64,000 nucleotides of DNA from Anditalea andensis (GCF_000714815.1 NZ_JMIH01000014.1:248001-312000), one strand, 5' to 3'. Counted from the first letter of the stretch, positions 17,175-27,942 are shown. Translations and numbers: made by a program. Notes: generated from the sequence alone by a model not told the origin.

Positions 17175-18224
17175 CTATCTGTCATAATGGTCATCATAAT
17201 ACTTCTGATAGTCTCCTGAAGTGACATTATTTAGCCATTCTTCATTAGCCAGGTACCAGTCTATGGTTTTGTCTATTCCTTCTTCAAATTGCAAAGAAGG
17301 CTTCCAACCCAGTTCCGTATTGATTTTAGTAGCATCTATGGCATACCTTAGATCATGGCCTGCACGATCCGTCACATATGTGATTAGCTTTTCAGATTCA
17401 CCTGCAGTACGCCCCAGTTTTTTGTCCATGATATTGCAAAGGGTCTTTACTATATCAATGTTTTTCCATTCATTAAAGCCGCCGATATTGTATGTTTCTC
17501 CCGGTTTGCCATTATGGAAAATATCATCTATAGCCACTGCATGATCTTCTACATAAAGCCAGTCCCTCACATTTTCTCCTTTGCCGTAGACAGGAAGCGG
17601 TTTGCTGTTTTTTATGTTATTAATGCACAGTGGAATCAATTTTTCGGGGAATTGATTCGGCCCATAATTATTAGAACAGTTACTGATTACTGTCTTAAGC
17701 TTATAAGTATTATGATAAGCTCTTACAAAGTGGTCCGAAGCTGCTTTGGAAGCCGAATAAGGAGACTGGGGGTCATAAGGTGTGGTTTCTGTAAAGAAAC
17801 CACCGTCATGTAAAGAACCGTACACCTCGTCAGTAGAAACATGATAGAATAGGTGTTTATCATATTCTTTCCAATATCCTTTAGCAGCATTGAGCAGGTT
17901 GACCGTCCCTATCACATTCGTCCTGACAAATGACAGCGGATCCGATATGGACCTGTCCACATGTGACTCCGCAGCTAAATGTATCACATCGGTGATTTGA
18001 TAGTCCCGGAATACTTTGTTTAGATTTTCCTCATCCATCAGGTCAATCTTTGCAAACTGGTAATTAGGTGCACCTTCTATTTCTTTAAGGTTTTCCAAAT
18101 TCCCGGCATAAGTCAAAGCATCCAAATTGACAATTCTATATTCCGGATATTTATTGACAAAATTTCTAACCACATGGCAGCCAATAAATCCTGCGCCGCC
18201 GGTAATAAGGATTGATTTTTTCAT
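17175..18224 (-). CDS. rfbB: dTDP-glucose 4,6-dehydratase
   Basis: 349 residues. The NAD-binding G-G-A-G-F-I-G lies at the N-terminus, and the catalytic core has S-T-D-E-V-Y-G and Y-S-A-S-K. The Asp-Glu pair in T-D-E is typical of RmlB, which converts dTDP-glucose to dTDP-4-keto-6-deoxyglucose for deoxysugar synthesis. The other rhamnose genes (rmlA, rmlC, rmlD) are not in the window. It is the second gene after the epimerase; a T-A-A-C-C-T-T-T-A sequence at 18267-18275 (minus) may serve as an extra promoter. Confidence 0.95.
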   Translation of the reverse strand: MKKSILITGGAGFIGCHVVRNFVNKYPEYRIVNLDALTYAGNLENLKEIEGAPNYQFAKIDLMDEENLNKVFRDYQITDVIHLAAESHVDRSISDPLSFVRTNVIGTVNLLNAAKGYWKEYDKHLFYHVSTDEVYGSLHDGGFFTETTPYDPQSPYSASKAASDHFVRAYHNTYKLKTVISNCSNNYGPNQFPEKLIPLCINNIKNSKPLPVYGKGENVRDWLYVEDHAVAIDDIFHNGKPGETYNIGGFNEWKNIDIVKTLCNIMDKKLGRTAGESEKLITYVTDRAGHDLRYAIDATKINTELGWKPSLQFEEGIDKTIDWYLANEEWLNNVTSGDYQKYYDDHYDR

Positions 18225-18294
18225 TTTAAATTACTCTGAGAGTTTATGGATTAAATGTATAATTTCTAAAGGTTACAAGCTTTTGCTTTGGAGA

Positions 18295-19347
18295 CTATTT
18301 ATTATAGTAGCTCTTGTACCAATCCAAAAAGGAATCAATCCCCTGCTGGATAGGAGTGGCCGGATGGTAATCTACATCTTTTATCAAATCTTCCACATCT
18401 GCATGTGAAGCTGGGACATCACCCGGTTGCAGCGGAAGCATATTTTTTATAGCTTCTCGGCCCAAAGTTTTTTCTATAGCTTTGATAAAATCCATCAGTA
18501 AAACGGGATTGGAATTTCCTATATTATAAACTCGGTAAGGAGCATAAGACGTCCCCGGATCAGGCAGATCACTTGAGTAGTCATTATTTTTAGTAGCAGG
18601 CTTATCCGAGACACGGATTACCCCCTCTACTATATCGTCTATATAAGTAAAGTCCCGCTTCATCTTACCCTCATTGAATACCTGAATGGGTTTACCATTT
18701 AGTATTGCTTCTGTAAAAAGGAAAAGTGCCATGTCCGGCCTGCCCCATGGCCCATATACCGTAAAAAACCTTAGACCGGTAGTAGGGATGTTAAACAGAT
18801 GACTATAAGTATGGGCCATCAACTCATTGGATTTTTTAGAAGCGGCATATAATGATACCGGATGGTCCACATTATGATGAATAGAAAATGGCATCTGTGT
18901 GTTTGACCCATATACTGAACTTGAAGAAGCATAAACCAAATGCTTAACTGGATAATGTCTGCAAGCTTCCAAAATATTGAGAAAGCCTATGATATTGGCC
19001 TGAATGTAAATATCTGGATTGGTCAAAGAATACCTGACACCTGCCTGTGCAGCTAGGTTCACCACCACATCAAACTCCTCCGCTTTAAATAAATCCATCA
19101 TCTCCTCCTTATCTTCCAGATTCATTTTCACAAACGAATAGGATGGATACATAGAAGATTTGACTTTTTTATGCCACTCTATATCTGCTTTTGCTATCCC
19201 GGTTTCTTCTAGACGGGAATATTTAAGGTTGACATCGTAATAATCATTAATATTGTCTATTCCGACTACTTCATCTCCTCTTTCTAATAGTTTTTTGGCT
19301 AAATGATAACCTATAAAGCCTGCTGTTCCGGTAATTAAAAATTTCAT
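18295..19347 (-). CDS. UDP-glucuronate 4-epimerase-type SDR enzyme
   Basis: 350 residues. G-T-A-G-F-I-G binds NAD; the catalytic centre is S-S-S-S-V-Y-G with Y-A-A-S-K. The block [16 protein letters not shown] is characteristic of UDP-glucuronate 4-epimerases (CapI/LspL group), which make UDP-galacturonate. A related sugar-nucleotide substrate cannot be excluded. It is 70 bases upstream of rfbB on the same strand, so both probably feed surface polysaccharide synthesis. Confidence 0.9.
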   Translation of the reverse strand: MKFLITGTAGFIGYHLAKKLLERGDEVVGIDNINDYYDVNLKYSRLEETGIAKADIEWHKKVKSSMYPSYSFVKMNLEDKEEMMDLFKAEEFDVVVNLAAQAGVRYSLTNPDIYIQANIIGFLNILEACRHYPVKHLVYASSSSVYGSNTQMPFSIHHNVDHPVSLYAASKKSNELMAHTYSHLFNIPTTGLRFFTVYGPWGRPDMALFLFTEAILNGKPIQVFNEGKMKRDFTYIDDIVEGVIRVSDKPATKNNDYSSDLPDPGTSYAPYRVYNIGNSNPVLLMDFIKAIEKTLGREAIKNMLPLQPGDVPASHADVEDLIKDVDYHPATPIQQGIDSFLDWYKSYYNK

Positions 19348-19788
19348 ATTTCCTTTTTATAATTTAAAATAGCCCCTATTGTAGAAGTTGACTCACCTCT
19401 TATACCTATAAAGCGGATGCAAATTAATATTTAAATGCACTTTTTGCTAATAATGTATAATGAATATCAGCTGTCTAATTTTAACCAGGTAAAAATAATT
19501 ATCCTATATACTAAAAAAAATATTTTAACCTTAAGAAAAGAGGGCCAATATTCCATAGAAATAATAAACCTCCGACTGCCTTTTCATTAACTCCACTTGC
19601 TATTTATAAGGTTAAATTTATTCTTTTTTCCTGAGCCGGTGCTTTTGGTTTTTATCTATCGTTAAAAAACGATACCTTATAATACCAATACAGCTTTCCT
19701 TGCGCTGTTTTTCAGATGATTCTTTTATTAATGGTTTGCCTACTGCCTTAATTTTGGCTTATTTTGAAGAAAAAATAATAAATACGAC
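19348..19788. other. AT-rich divergent intergenic region with one palindrome
   Basis: Between the epimerase and M1 peptidase genes, which diverge. No gene is seen. A palindrome T-A-T-C-G-T-T (19657-19663), four A, A-A-C-G-A-T-A (19668-19674) lies about 115 bases before the M1 peptidase and could be a regulator site or small hairpin. A near -7 box for the epimerase (T-T-A-A-T-T-T-G on the minus strand) occurs near 19420. Confidence 0.5.
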
Positions 19789-21624
19789 ATGAAAATATAC
19801 TTCTTAGCCACTTTTCTATTCCTGATAAGTTTGGTAGCAGTTGCCCAGCAAGAAAGATGGCAACAGCAAGTGAATTACGAAATGGAAGTCAATATGGATG
19901 TTACATCCAACCAGTATACAGGCACCCAAAAATTGGAATACACAAACAATTCCCCTGATACACTTAATAGGGCTTTCTTCCATTTATATTATAATGCTTT
20001 CCAGCCTAACAGCATGATGGATGTACGGAGCAGAACCATAGCCGACCCAGACCGCCGGGTAGCCGATAGGATCCAAAACCTAAAGGTAGATGAAATAGGA
20101 TACCTTAAAGTGAACAGCTTAATGCTGAACGGTAAATCAATGACCTATGAACACGTAGGCACCATATTGGAAGTGGATCTTGAGGAGCCTATCCTACCAA
20201 ATACAACTGTTACGTTTGATCTTACTTTTGAAGGTCAGGTACCCTTACAGATCCGGAGGGCTGGTAGAGACAATGAAGAAAACGTAAGGTACAGCATGTC
20301 CCAGTGGTATCCCAAACTAGCCAATTATGATTATCAAGGCTGGCACCCCAACCCTTATATTGGAAGGGAATTTTATGGAATTTTCGGGGATTTTGATGTT
20401 AAAATCACCATAGATAAAGAATATATACTGGGAGGTACCGGTTATCTTCAAAATGCAAATCAGATTGGTTATGGCTATGAAGAAGAAGGTGTGAAAGTAA
20501 AGCAGCCTCGAGGCAAAACCCTTACATGGCATTTCAAAGCACCTAAAGTACATGATTTTATGTGGGCTGCCGATCCCAAATATACCCATGACAAAATACA
20601 AATGGATAATGGGGTCACAGTGCATCATTTATATATCAAGAATAGTCAAACTCAGGAAAACTGGAACAAGCTAAAAGAATATACTCCCGCTGCCATAAAA
20701 TTCATGAGTGACAATTTTGGTGAGTATCCCTATAAACAGTTTTCGGTGATACAGGGCGGTGACGGTGGAATGGAATATCCCATGTCTACACTGATCACCG
20801 GTCACAGAAGGCTGGGAAGTCTGGTCGGAGTAATGGTACATGAACTGGCCCACAGCTGGTTCCATGGTGTACTGGCCACCAATGAAGCATTGCACCCATG
20901 GATGGATGAGGGCTTTACTTCTTATGCCAGTAATTTGGCTATGGACGCTATTTTTACTGAAGAGGACAGTGAATTTCCTCACAGGGGAAGCTATGTAGGA
21001 TATGAAAGACTGGTCCAGTCAGGTCTAGAAGAACCTCTTTCCACTCATGCTGATCATTACCATACCAACGCTGCCTATGGAGCTGCTTCCTATTCTAAAG
21101 GCGCCGTATTTCTGGAGCAAATGGGTTACATAATAGGAAAAGAGAACAGGGATAAAGGCATGCTCAGCTATTGGAATGCCTGGCAGTTCAGGCATCCAAA
21201 CCCAAATGATATCATCAGGGTTATGGAAAAGCAAAGTGGATTAGAATTGGATTGGTATAAAGAATATTGGGTATACACCACCAAAACCATTGATTACGCG
21301 GTTTCGGGAGTAGAATCTTTTAACACCAATAAAAGTAAAATCACCCTGGAAAGAAAAGGATTGATGCCAATGCCTATCGATTTGGTGATCACCTATCAGG
21401 ATGGCACTCAGGAAATGGTATATCTTCCACTGGTCATGATGAGAGGTGAAAAACCCAATGAAGCAGGCATGCCTAAACGAATTAAAACCCAAAGATGGCC
21501 ATGGACCAACCCCTCGATTGAAGTGATAGTGGACAAGCCTCTGACCGCCATTAAAAGTGTAGAGATTGATCCTTCAGGAAGAATGGCTGACATCAATAGG
21601 GAAGATAATAGGATGGAGTTTTAG
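19789..21624 (+). CDS. M1-family zinc metallopeptidase, secreted
   Basis: 611 residues. A signal peptide ends V-A-V-A-Q. The gluzincin site is complete: H-E-L-A-H near residue 350 with the third ligand in W-M-D-E-G-F about 20 residues on. G-G-M-E-Y-P replaces the usual G-A-M-E-N exopeptidase motif, a variant I recall in Bacteroidota M1 enzymes. It should be a periplasmic or surface aminopeptidase. The gene is alone, with its own terminator at 21714. Confidence 0.93.
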   Translation: MKIYFLATFLFLISLVAVAQQERWQQQVNYEMEVNMDVTSNQYTGTQKLEYTNNSPDTLNRAFFHLYYNAFQPNSMMDVRSRTIADPDRRVADRIQNLKVDEIGYLKVNSLMLNGKSMTYEHVGTILEVDLEEPILPNTTVTFDLTFEGQVPLQIRRAGRDNEENVRYSMSQWYPKLANYDYQGWHPNPYIGREFYGIFGDFDVKITIDKEYILGGTGYLQNANQIGYGYEEEGVKVKQPRGKTLTWHFKAPKVHDFMWAADPKYTHDKIQMDNGVTVHHLYIKNSQTQENWNKLKEYTPAAIKFMSDNFGEYPYKQFSVIQGGDGGMEYPMSTLITGHRRLGSLVGVMVHELAHSWFHGVLATNEALHPWMDEGFTSYASNLAMDAIFTEEDSEFPHRGSYVGYERLVQSGLEEPLSTHADHYHTNAAYGAASYSKGAVFLEQMGYIIGKENRDKGMLSYWNAWQFRHPNPNDIIRVMEKQSGLELDWYKEYWVYTTKTIDYAVSGVESFNTNKSKITLERKGLMPMPIDLVITYQDGTQEMVYLPLVMMRGEKPNEAGMPKRIKTQRWPWTNPSIEVIVDKPLTAIKSVEIDPSGRMADINREDNRMEF

Positions 21625-21713
21625 GACAGCTTATGGTAGGAGGATTTAAGTATGCTGAAACTTGATTAAGATTTCCTTTTAAAATCCCATGTATATCACT
21701 CTATAAAGCATAT

Positions 21714-21750
21714 AAAGGGGCGAAATATTTCCGTCCCTTTATTTTTTCTA
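21714..21750 (+). terminator. Terminator of the M1 peptidase gene
   Basis: Imperfect stem of about 10 bp (A-A-A-G-G-G-G-C-G with C-G-T-C-C-C-T-T-T, one G-T pair and one bulge) at 21714-21740, followed by a T-rich run on the plus strand. Confidence 0.7.
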
Positions 21751-21960
21751 TTTTAATGATACTTTTTTCGTCCCAATGCATACCCTCACTTTTTAATATA
21801 ATAATTTCAATAGCTAAATCATTTGATCTGATTTTGAAGAAGGGATGTCAGCATACTTTGACCTGAAAAAATTCATGCTAAATCTAACATGAATTTATTT
21901 ATAAAAAGTAGCTCCCCACTATGGGTACGCCCTGTTTGGAAATCCACCTGCAAAAACAAA

Positions 21961-21989
21961 AAACCTCCGGGACAATGCCCCGGAGGTTT
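21961..21989 (-). terminator. Terminator of the RND efflux operon
   Basis: A perfect 11-bp stem (A-A-A-C-C-T-C-C-G-G-G with its complement) and 7-nt loop, followed on the minus strand by a long T-rich run. It lies 38 bases past the stop of the RND permease. Confidence 0.85.
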
Positions 21990-22026
21990 GAACAATTAAA
22001 AACCACCAACCTTTATTTAAAATCTA

Positions 22027-25000
22027 TCAGCTATTTCGACGAAAAGCCATGTTGATTTTATCTGCCAGTAAATACATGACAGGTACGATAACTAACGTCA
22101 AAAAGGTAGCGAAGGTTAACCCGAATATTACTGTCCAGGCCATTGGACCCCAAAAGTCTGCATTATCCCCTCCTACATAAAACTCAGGATCAAATGAAGT
22201 CAATAAGGTATAGAAATTAATATTCATCCCTATAGCCAAAGGTATCAGACCCAGTACCGTAGTGATGGCGGTCAGCAATACTGGCCTTAATCTGGTCTTA
22301 CCACCTACTATTATCGAATTTAGAATTTCATCATAAGGTAGAAACCCGTCTTCATCTATGCCTAACTCTTCCCTTTTCCTTTCACGTACCAGATTGGTGT
22401 AGTCTATCAATACTATGGCATTGTTTACCACTACCCCCGCCAGCGAAATAATACCTATACCTGTCATGATCACCACAAAATCCATATTAAAAGCTACCAG
22501 TCCTAAGAATACGCCGATGGTGCTCAGCACTACTGAAGCCATGATGATAAATGGAGTAGTTACGGAATTAAACTGAGCAACTATAATAAGGAAAATCAGG
22601 GATACGGATATCAATAACGCCCGGGTAAGGAAATCAGCGGATTTCTGCTGCTCCTCCTGTTCCCCTGTAAACCTTACTGTTATTCCCTCAGGCGTCTCAT
22701 ACTCCTGCACTAAGGCCTTAAGCCTGTTATTGATCTCCGTAGGATTGAAGCCTTCATTCACATTGGAATAAACGGTAATAACCCTATCCATATCCTTTCT
22801 TCTTACTGACCCATAAGTAGAACTATATTCAATGTCTGCGACTGAAGCGATCGGAATCTCTCTTTGATTACCAAATTTATCCCGGAAATTAATCTTCTTA
22901 TTGATCAGAGAGTTTATGTTGTATCTATACTCATCAGCCAGCCTCAGCTGAATAGGATAATCATCTTCACCTTCTTTAAATTTAGACACTTCCAAACCAA
23001 ATAAAGCAGTCCTCATCTCATTGGCAATGGTCGAGGTAGACAGGCCAAACCTTCGAGCTGCTTCCCTATCAATATTCACCACCAGTTCTGGATTGCCTAA
23101 TTCAAGGTCAGTTTTGAGTTCTTCTATCCCCTCTATATTAGCTTCTGCCAAATGTTCCCTTAGACTATTCACATAGGAAATCAGTTCTTCGAAATTTTCG
23201 CCACTCGTTTCAATATTAATAGGTCTACCTACCGGAGGTCCATTTCTCTGCTTATCTACAGTAATAAGCACTCCGGGAAAACTTTCAGCCAGATCTCGGA
23301 TCTCTTCCATTATCTGATTGGTATTGACACCATTCCTTTCCTGATATTCCAGAAATCCTATAGTGATTTTAGCTTTGTGGGGTGTACTGGCCATACTCGG
23401 ACCATCCCCCTGCTCTCCTGTACCCTCACCTACCTGTGTGATGACAGATTCTATAATATCATTATAAGGATCTAATACCACCATAAGCCGGTCTTCGAGT
23501 TCACTTACGAACCTATTAGTTGCTTCAATATCAGTTCCTATCGGATTTTCTATAAAAACATTCACCAAACTAGGCTGATTATCAGGGAAAAACAACACTT
23601 TTGGTGCTCTTATTACTAAAAGGCCAATAGAAAGCACCAATAGAAGAATAGTTCCAAAAAAGAACAAATAGGGCTTCTTACCCATCAGGGCGTAAGCCAA
23701 TGTACTTTCATATAGGTTTTCCAATTTGACGAGAAACACATTCTGAAACCATCTGATCGCCTTTCTCAACACAAACAGGTTGAATAACATTAGAAATGCA
23801 CCTAACAAAAGAAGACTGCCGACTGCTACCCATCCTATCAAATAAGATATAATGGAAAGTATGAACAGCACAAGGATAGTAATTAACGTTTTCCTTTTTG
23901 GCTTTACGGCATTGATATCCTGCACCTTCATATACAAAGCTGTAAGGACAGGATTGATTACCAATGCTACGAAAAGCGATGAGGAAAGCACTATGATCAG
24001 GGTGATAGGAAGGTATTTCATAAACTCTCCAATGATATCATCCCAGAATGCCAACGGTAAGAATGCCGCCAATGTAGTGGCTGTAGAAGTAATGATAGGC
24101 CATGCTACCTCTCCCACTCCTTCTTTGGCAGCACGAACAGGAGATTTACCTTCCTGCATCAGTCTGTACACATTTTCTACTACTACTATACCATTATCCA
24201 CGAGCATACCCAGGGCAAGAATCAGTGAGAAGAGTACCATCAGGTTTAGCGTCACTCCTAAGCTGTTCAGTATTAAGAAACTGATGAACATAGAAAGCGG
24301 AATGGCTATCCCTACAAACAATGCATTTCTGAAACCTAAGAAAAACATCAAAACAATGATCACCAATATCACACCTGAAATGATACTGTTTTCAAGGTTA
24401 TCCACCTGTGAACGGGTATCTTTTGACTGGTCATTAGTTATCGTTATGTCCAGATCTTCTGGGAACCTGTTGATCTGTGCTTTATCTATAATTTCTTTGA
24501 TCTTATCGGAGGCATCCAAAAGGTTTTCGCCACTCCTTTTTACCACATTGACGGTGACTACCGGCAGCTTATTGGAACGGGCATAACTTTCCCTTTCTTT
24601 AAATGTATCCCTTACTTCGGCCACATCGCGAAGGTACACGATACGGTTATTTTCAGTTTTGATGATGATGTCCAGCATTTCCGAAGGATCATCAAATTCT
24701 CCCGTGATCCGTAGAGACCTTCTAAAATCCCCACTCAATACGTTACCGCCAGAGATAGTAATATTTTCTCCCTGAACAGATTCCGAAATATCTGAAAAAC
24801 TGACACCCATGGCTTCCATGCGATACAGGTCAGCATCTATTCGAATTTCCCTTTCCACAGTACCTCTCAGATCAGCCTTTGATATTTCAGGGAGTTTTTC
24901 GATTTCATCTTCAAGATATTCGCCAAATTTTTTGAGTTCCTGTTCTGTATAGTTCCCAGAAATGTTTACGTTCATGATCGGGAAATCAGATGTATTGATT

Positions 25001-25434
25001 TCAATCACATCAGGTTCCCGGTCTAAGTCTGTAGGCAGTTCACTTTTCGATTTGTCTACTGCGTCCTTTACATCCTGCAGGGCTTTAGAAATATCTACAT
25101 TAGGATTAAATTCGATCACTATAGAGGAAAAATCCTGAATAGAGGTTGATTTTATATCTTTTACATTATTGATTGATTTGAGCTCTTTTTCGATGGGCCT
25201 GGTAATCAGGTTTTCCATATCTATGGGAGAGTTTCCAGGATAAACAGTTCCTACATATACAGTAGGAATCACTATTTCAGGAAAACTTTCCTTCGGCATC
25301 GTCCTATAGGCGAATATACCTAAGAATGCGATGATGAGGGTCAAAATGACCACACTGGTACGGTTATCTACCGAAAGGCTGGATATGCCGAATTCCCTGA
25401 TGACCCCTTTTTTATTTTCTTCGTTACTTGCCAT
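22027..25434 (-). CDS. RND efflux permease (HAE1-like)
   Basis: 1135 residues, about 90 longer than AcrB. It has the usual duplicated layout: helix 1, large periplasmic loop, helices 2-6, helix 7, second loop, helices 8-12. An additional hydrophobic segment between helix 6 and helix 7, after K-V-Q-D-I-N, is long enough for two extra membrane helices and accounts for much of the extra length. The helix-4 relay reads G-M-L-V-D-N instead of the V-D-D of AcrB, and the helix-10 region reads V-V-V-N-N where AcrB has a Lys. This suggests a different subfamily; the substrate is unknown. It starts one base after the adaptor gene. Confidence 0.93.
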   Translation of the reverse strand: MASNEENKKGVIREFGISSLSVDNRTSVVILTLIIAFLGIFAYRTMPKESFPEIVIPTVYVGTVYPGNSPIDMENLITRPIEKELKSINNVKDIKSTSIQDFSSIVIEFNPNVDISKALQDVKDAVDKSKSELPTDLDREPDVIEINTSDFPIMNVNISGNYTEQELKKFGEYLEDEIEKLPEISKADLRGTVEREIRIDADLYRMEAMGVSFSDISESVQGENITISGGNVLSGDFRRSLRITGEFDDPSEMLDIIIKTENNRIVYLRDVAEVRDTFKERESYARSNKLPVVTVNVVKRSGENLLDASDKIKEIIDKAQINRFPEDLDITITNDQSKDTRSQVDNLENSIISGVILVIIVLMFFLGFRNALFVGIAIPLSMFISFLILNSLGVTLNLMVLFSLILALGMLVDNGIVVVENVYRLMQEGKSPVRAAKEGVGEVAWPIITSTATTLAAFLPLAFWDDIIGEFMKYLPITLIIVLSSSLFVALVINPVLTALYMKVQDINAVKPKRKTLITILVLFILSIISYLIGWVAVGSLLLLGAFLMLFNLFVLRKAIRWFQNVFLVKLENLYESTLAYALMGKKPYLFFFGTILLLVLSIGLLVIRAPKVLFFPDNQPSLVNVFIENPIGTDIEATNRFVSELEDRLMVVLDPYNDIIESVITQVGEGTGEQGDGPSMASTPHKAKITIGFLEYQERNGVNTNQIMEEIRDLAESFPGVLITVDKQRNGPPVGRPINIETSGENFEELISYVNSLREHLAEANIEGIEELKTDLELGNPELVVNIDREAARRFGLSTSTIANEMRTALFGLEVSKFKEGEDDYPIQLRLADEYRYNINSLINKKINFRDKFGNQREIPIASVADIEYSSTYGSVRRKDMDRVITVYSNVNEGFNPTEINNRLKALVQEYETPEGITVRFTGEQEEQQKSADFLTRALLISVSLIFLIIVAQFNSVTTPFIIMASVVLSTIGVFLGLVAFNMDFVVIMTGIGIISLAGVVVNNAIVLIDYTNLVRERKREELGIDEDGFLPYDEILNSIIVGGKTRLRPVLLTAITTVLGLIPLAIGMNINFYTLLTSFDPEFYVGGDNADFWGPMAWTVIFGLTFATFLTLVIVPVMYLLADKINMAFRRNS

Positions 25435-25435
25435 T

Positions 25436-26569
25436 TTATTCAGTAATGTTCACCCTAAAATTTTCTCCTACTTCTCTGAATCCTTTGTCCACTAAAACTT
25501 CTCCTCCGGACAGGCCTGAAAGTATTTCAGTACGCTCATTATAAGTCTTACCTCGATCTACGTACTGTTTTCTGGCTATTTCGTTTTCTACTACAAAAAC
25601 ATATTCTCCTTGATTGTCCTGAAGGATTAGATAAGTGGGTACGGTCACGGCAGAAGGCTGCTGATAGTCCATTATTCTTAGAACAGATATCATATTGGGC
25701 TTTAGGTTTTCCATTCTGGGAAGAAATATTTCGACCTTAAAAGTCCTGTTATTAGGGTTGATCACAGACCCGACTGCAGATACAGTAGAATGGATAGTTT
25801 TATTGAGTGAAGGGAAAGAAACCTGAACAGAATCTCCCCTGCCCAATATCCCTACATATCGTTCAGAAATATCCCCTTCTATATATAGATCGCTCTCACC
25901 TATAAAATTCAATATCGGAGAACCTGGCTGAATGACCTCTCCTGCCCTCACTGTTATACTTTCCACTGTTCCATCAAATGGGGCTCTTATAGTGGCCCTT
26001 CCTTCCTGGGTCCTAATGGTAGCTATATTTTTTTCGAGTGATTCCATTCTGTTTTTTGCTTCCAGGTATTGCATTTCAGTACCGATCTGCTGGTCCCAAA
26101 GTCGCTTCTGCCTTTCATATACCGTGCGGGCCAGTTCCATCTGGGTCTCTATCTCTGCGATATTTCGCTGTATGGATTCATCATCTATCCTGGCCAGCAC
26201 AGCACCCTTTTTTACACTCATGCCTTCCACGGCGGTTATTTCTTGAACCCTACCTGAGAGTTCAGCTGAAATATTCACGTTTCTTCTGGACATCACTGAT
26301 CCAGTTACTTCTACGTAGTGAGCAAAAGACTCCGTCTGGGGAGTAGTAGTCGTGATCAAGAGTGATTTACGCTGGGACCGAGCAAAGCTGGGATCCAGCG
26401 TGGCGATTTCTTTTTCCAGATTTTCAATCTCTAGCCTCAGATTAGCAGCTTCTGCTTTTTTGCTGTCCAGTTCAGCTTTCTTCTGGGACACTTCATCATT
26501 GCCATTTTGGCCACAGGCTGCTGCAGCCAGTATCAAAGCACCAAGGAAAAATTTTGAATATGTTTTCAT
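25436..26569 (-). CDS. RND periplasmic adaptor (membrane fusion) lipoprotein
   Basis: 377 residues. A lipoprotein signal ends L-A-A-A-A-C-G. A coiled coil follows (K-K-A-E-L-D-S-K-K-A-E-A), then the lipoyl/barrel segments typical of the HlyD/AcrA family, including G-R-V-Q-E-I-T-A-V-E-G-M-S-V-K-K-G and R-A-P-F-D-G-T-V. It links the inner-membrane permease to the TolC-type channel. It is the third gene of the operon, 20 bases after the TolC gene and one base before the permease. Confidence 0.93.
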   Translation of the reverse strand: MKTYSKFFLGALILAAAACGQNGNDEVSQKKAELDSKKAEAANLRLEIENLEKEIATLDPSFARSQRKSLLITTTTPQTESFAHYVEVTGSVMSRRNVNISAELSGRVQEITAVEGMSVKKGAVLARIDDESIQRNIAEIETQMELARTVYERQKRLWDQQIGTEMQYLEAKNRMESLEKNIATIRTQEGRATIRAPFDGTVESITVRAGEVIQPGSPILNFIGESDLYIEGDISERYVGILGRGDSVQVSFPSLNKTIHSTVSAVGSVINPNNRTFKVEIFLPRMENLKPNMISVLRIMDYQQPSAVTVPTYLILQDNQGEYVFVVENEIARKQYVDRGKTYNERTEILSGLSGGEVLVDKGFREVGENFRVNITE

Positions 26570-26589
26570 ATAATTATTAAGTTCTAAGA

Positions 26590-27942
26590 TTATTTTAATA
26601 TGCCAAGGGCTTTTTCAAGGTCGACTTTAGCGATCAATGCATCGAAAAGAGCTCCAAAGTAATTGTTTTCCGCCTCTTTTAAAGCCGCATCGGCATCTAC
26701 CACTTCCAGATTTGATCCTACTCCTTCCTGGAATTTAATTTTTGCAATATTAAAGACTTCCATAGCGAGTTCTCGGTTTTCTTTTTGCACTTCTAAAGTA
26801 TTCAGGCTGTTTTGTAAATTTGCCCGTGCCTGAAATTTTTCAATATCAATATTATCCTGAGTAAACTCCCGCTGATTTTCCAATTGCTTCATTTGAATCC
26901 TGTTTTGTTGGATTCTATACGATTTTAACAATCCATCGAATATGGGTATTTGAAGCGTTACTCCTAATATGGATCCCGGAAACCAATTGTTTGAAGCTAT
27001 CCCCCCTAAAGTACCAGAAAAAGTATTTCTCTGGTATGTATAATTCGCATCTAACCTCGGCAGGTATTGAGATTGGTTGTTTTTGAGATCCAAGGTAGCC
27101 AATCGTAATGTTTGCTCTACCTGATCTAGCTCCACCCGCCTCTGGCCCTGCTCCTGCAATAGTATATCCAATTCCAAATTGTCTTCCAATACAGTAATTT
27201 CATCTTCAAGAAAAAGGTCATAATTAACCGGTAGCCCCATTTGCAACTTTAACAGCTGCGTACTGACAGCCGTAGCAGTTCTGGCTCTTTCCAACTCAGT
27301 TTTCAGATTATTAAATTGGACCCTGATCCTGGAAACATCAATCTTTTCGGCAAATCCTTCTTCAAAAAGAATATTGGTTTCTCTTAATAAGGTATCAATA
27401 CGGGCAAGGTTGGCTCCAATCAAAGTTTCTCTTTCCTCATTTACCAATACTGAATAATATGCCTTTTTCACATTTTCTATTACGTCGATTTCTGTTTTAA
27501 CCCGGTCAAATTCTGTAAGCTCCCTTAATGTTCTGGCAGCCCGAAGTCCGACAAAGTATGATCCATTAAATATCATTTGAGATACTGTAGCGGTAAGGTT
27601 AGCCGTATATGCGGGTGAAAATCTCACCGCTATAAATTCATCCTCAGGCGCTTCTGGATTTAAAAACCTTGCAGGTAAAGGAGTAATAGGGATAATCATA
27701 TTATAATTAGCCCCTACATTCAAATTGATCTGGGGAAGACCTTCAGATCTTCTTTCGCCTATAGTGGCCTTGGCGGCAGCGTTATCCAATATGGCATTTT
27801 TCATTTCCACATTGTTTTCAAGTGCATACTTTATGCTCTCTTCAAGAGTAAATGATACGCTCTCCTGCGCATGGCTATCAAAAGAAAATATGATTGCCAT
27901 AGCCAATACCAGCATCGTTGATATGGAGTATTTATTTTTCAT
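26590..27942 (-). CDS. TolC-family outer-membrane efflux protein
   Basis: 450 residues. A signal peptide ends S-H-A-Q-E. The body is the duplicated helical/strand layout of TolC proteins, with heptad-rich stretches near residues 160-260 and 360-440 and a repeat signature (S-L-N-T-L-E-V-Q-K-E-N and the terminal E-A-E-N-N-Y). It forms the outer-membrane tunnel of the tripartite pump. Its start overlaps the TetR gene by 11 bases, so regulator and pump share one transcript. Confidence 0.92.
   Translation of the reverse strand: MKNKYSISTMLVLAMAIIFSFDSHAQESVSFTLEESIKYALENNVEMKNAILDNAAAKATIGERRSEGLPQINLNVGANYNMIIPITPLPARFLNPEAPEDEFIAVRFSPAYTANLTATVSQMIFNGSYFVGLRAARTLRELTEFDRVKTEIDVIENVKKAYYSVLVNEERETLIGANLARIDTLLRETNILFEEGFAEKIDVSRIRVQFNNLKTELERARTATAVSTQLLKLQMGLPVNYDLFLEDEITVLEDNLELDILLQEQGQRRVELDQVEQTLRLATLDLKNNQSQYLPRLDANYTYQRNTFSGTLGGIASNNWFPGSILGVTLQIPIFDGLLKSYRIQQNRIQMKQLENQREFTQDNIDIEKFQARANLQNSLNTLEVQKENRELAMEVFNIAKIKFQEGVGSNLEVVDADAALKEAENNYFGALFDALIAKVDLEKALGILK

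Noticed and set aside
23852-24586. Long plus-strand frame of 244 codons
   Set aside because: Antisense to the RND permease, with no coding features.
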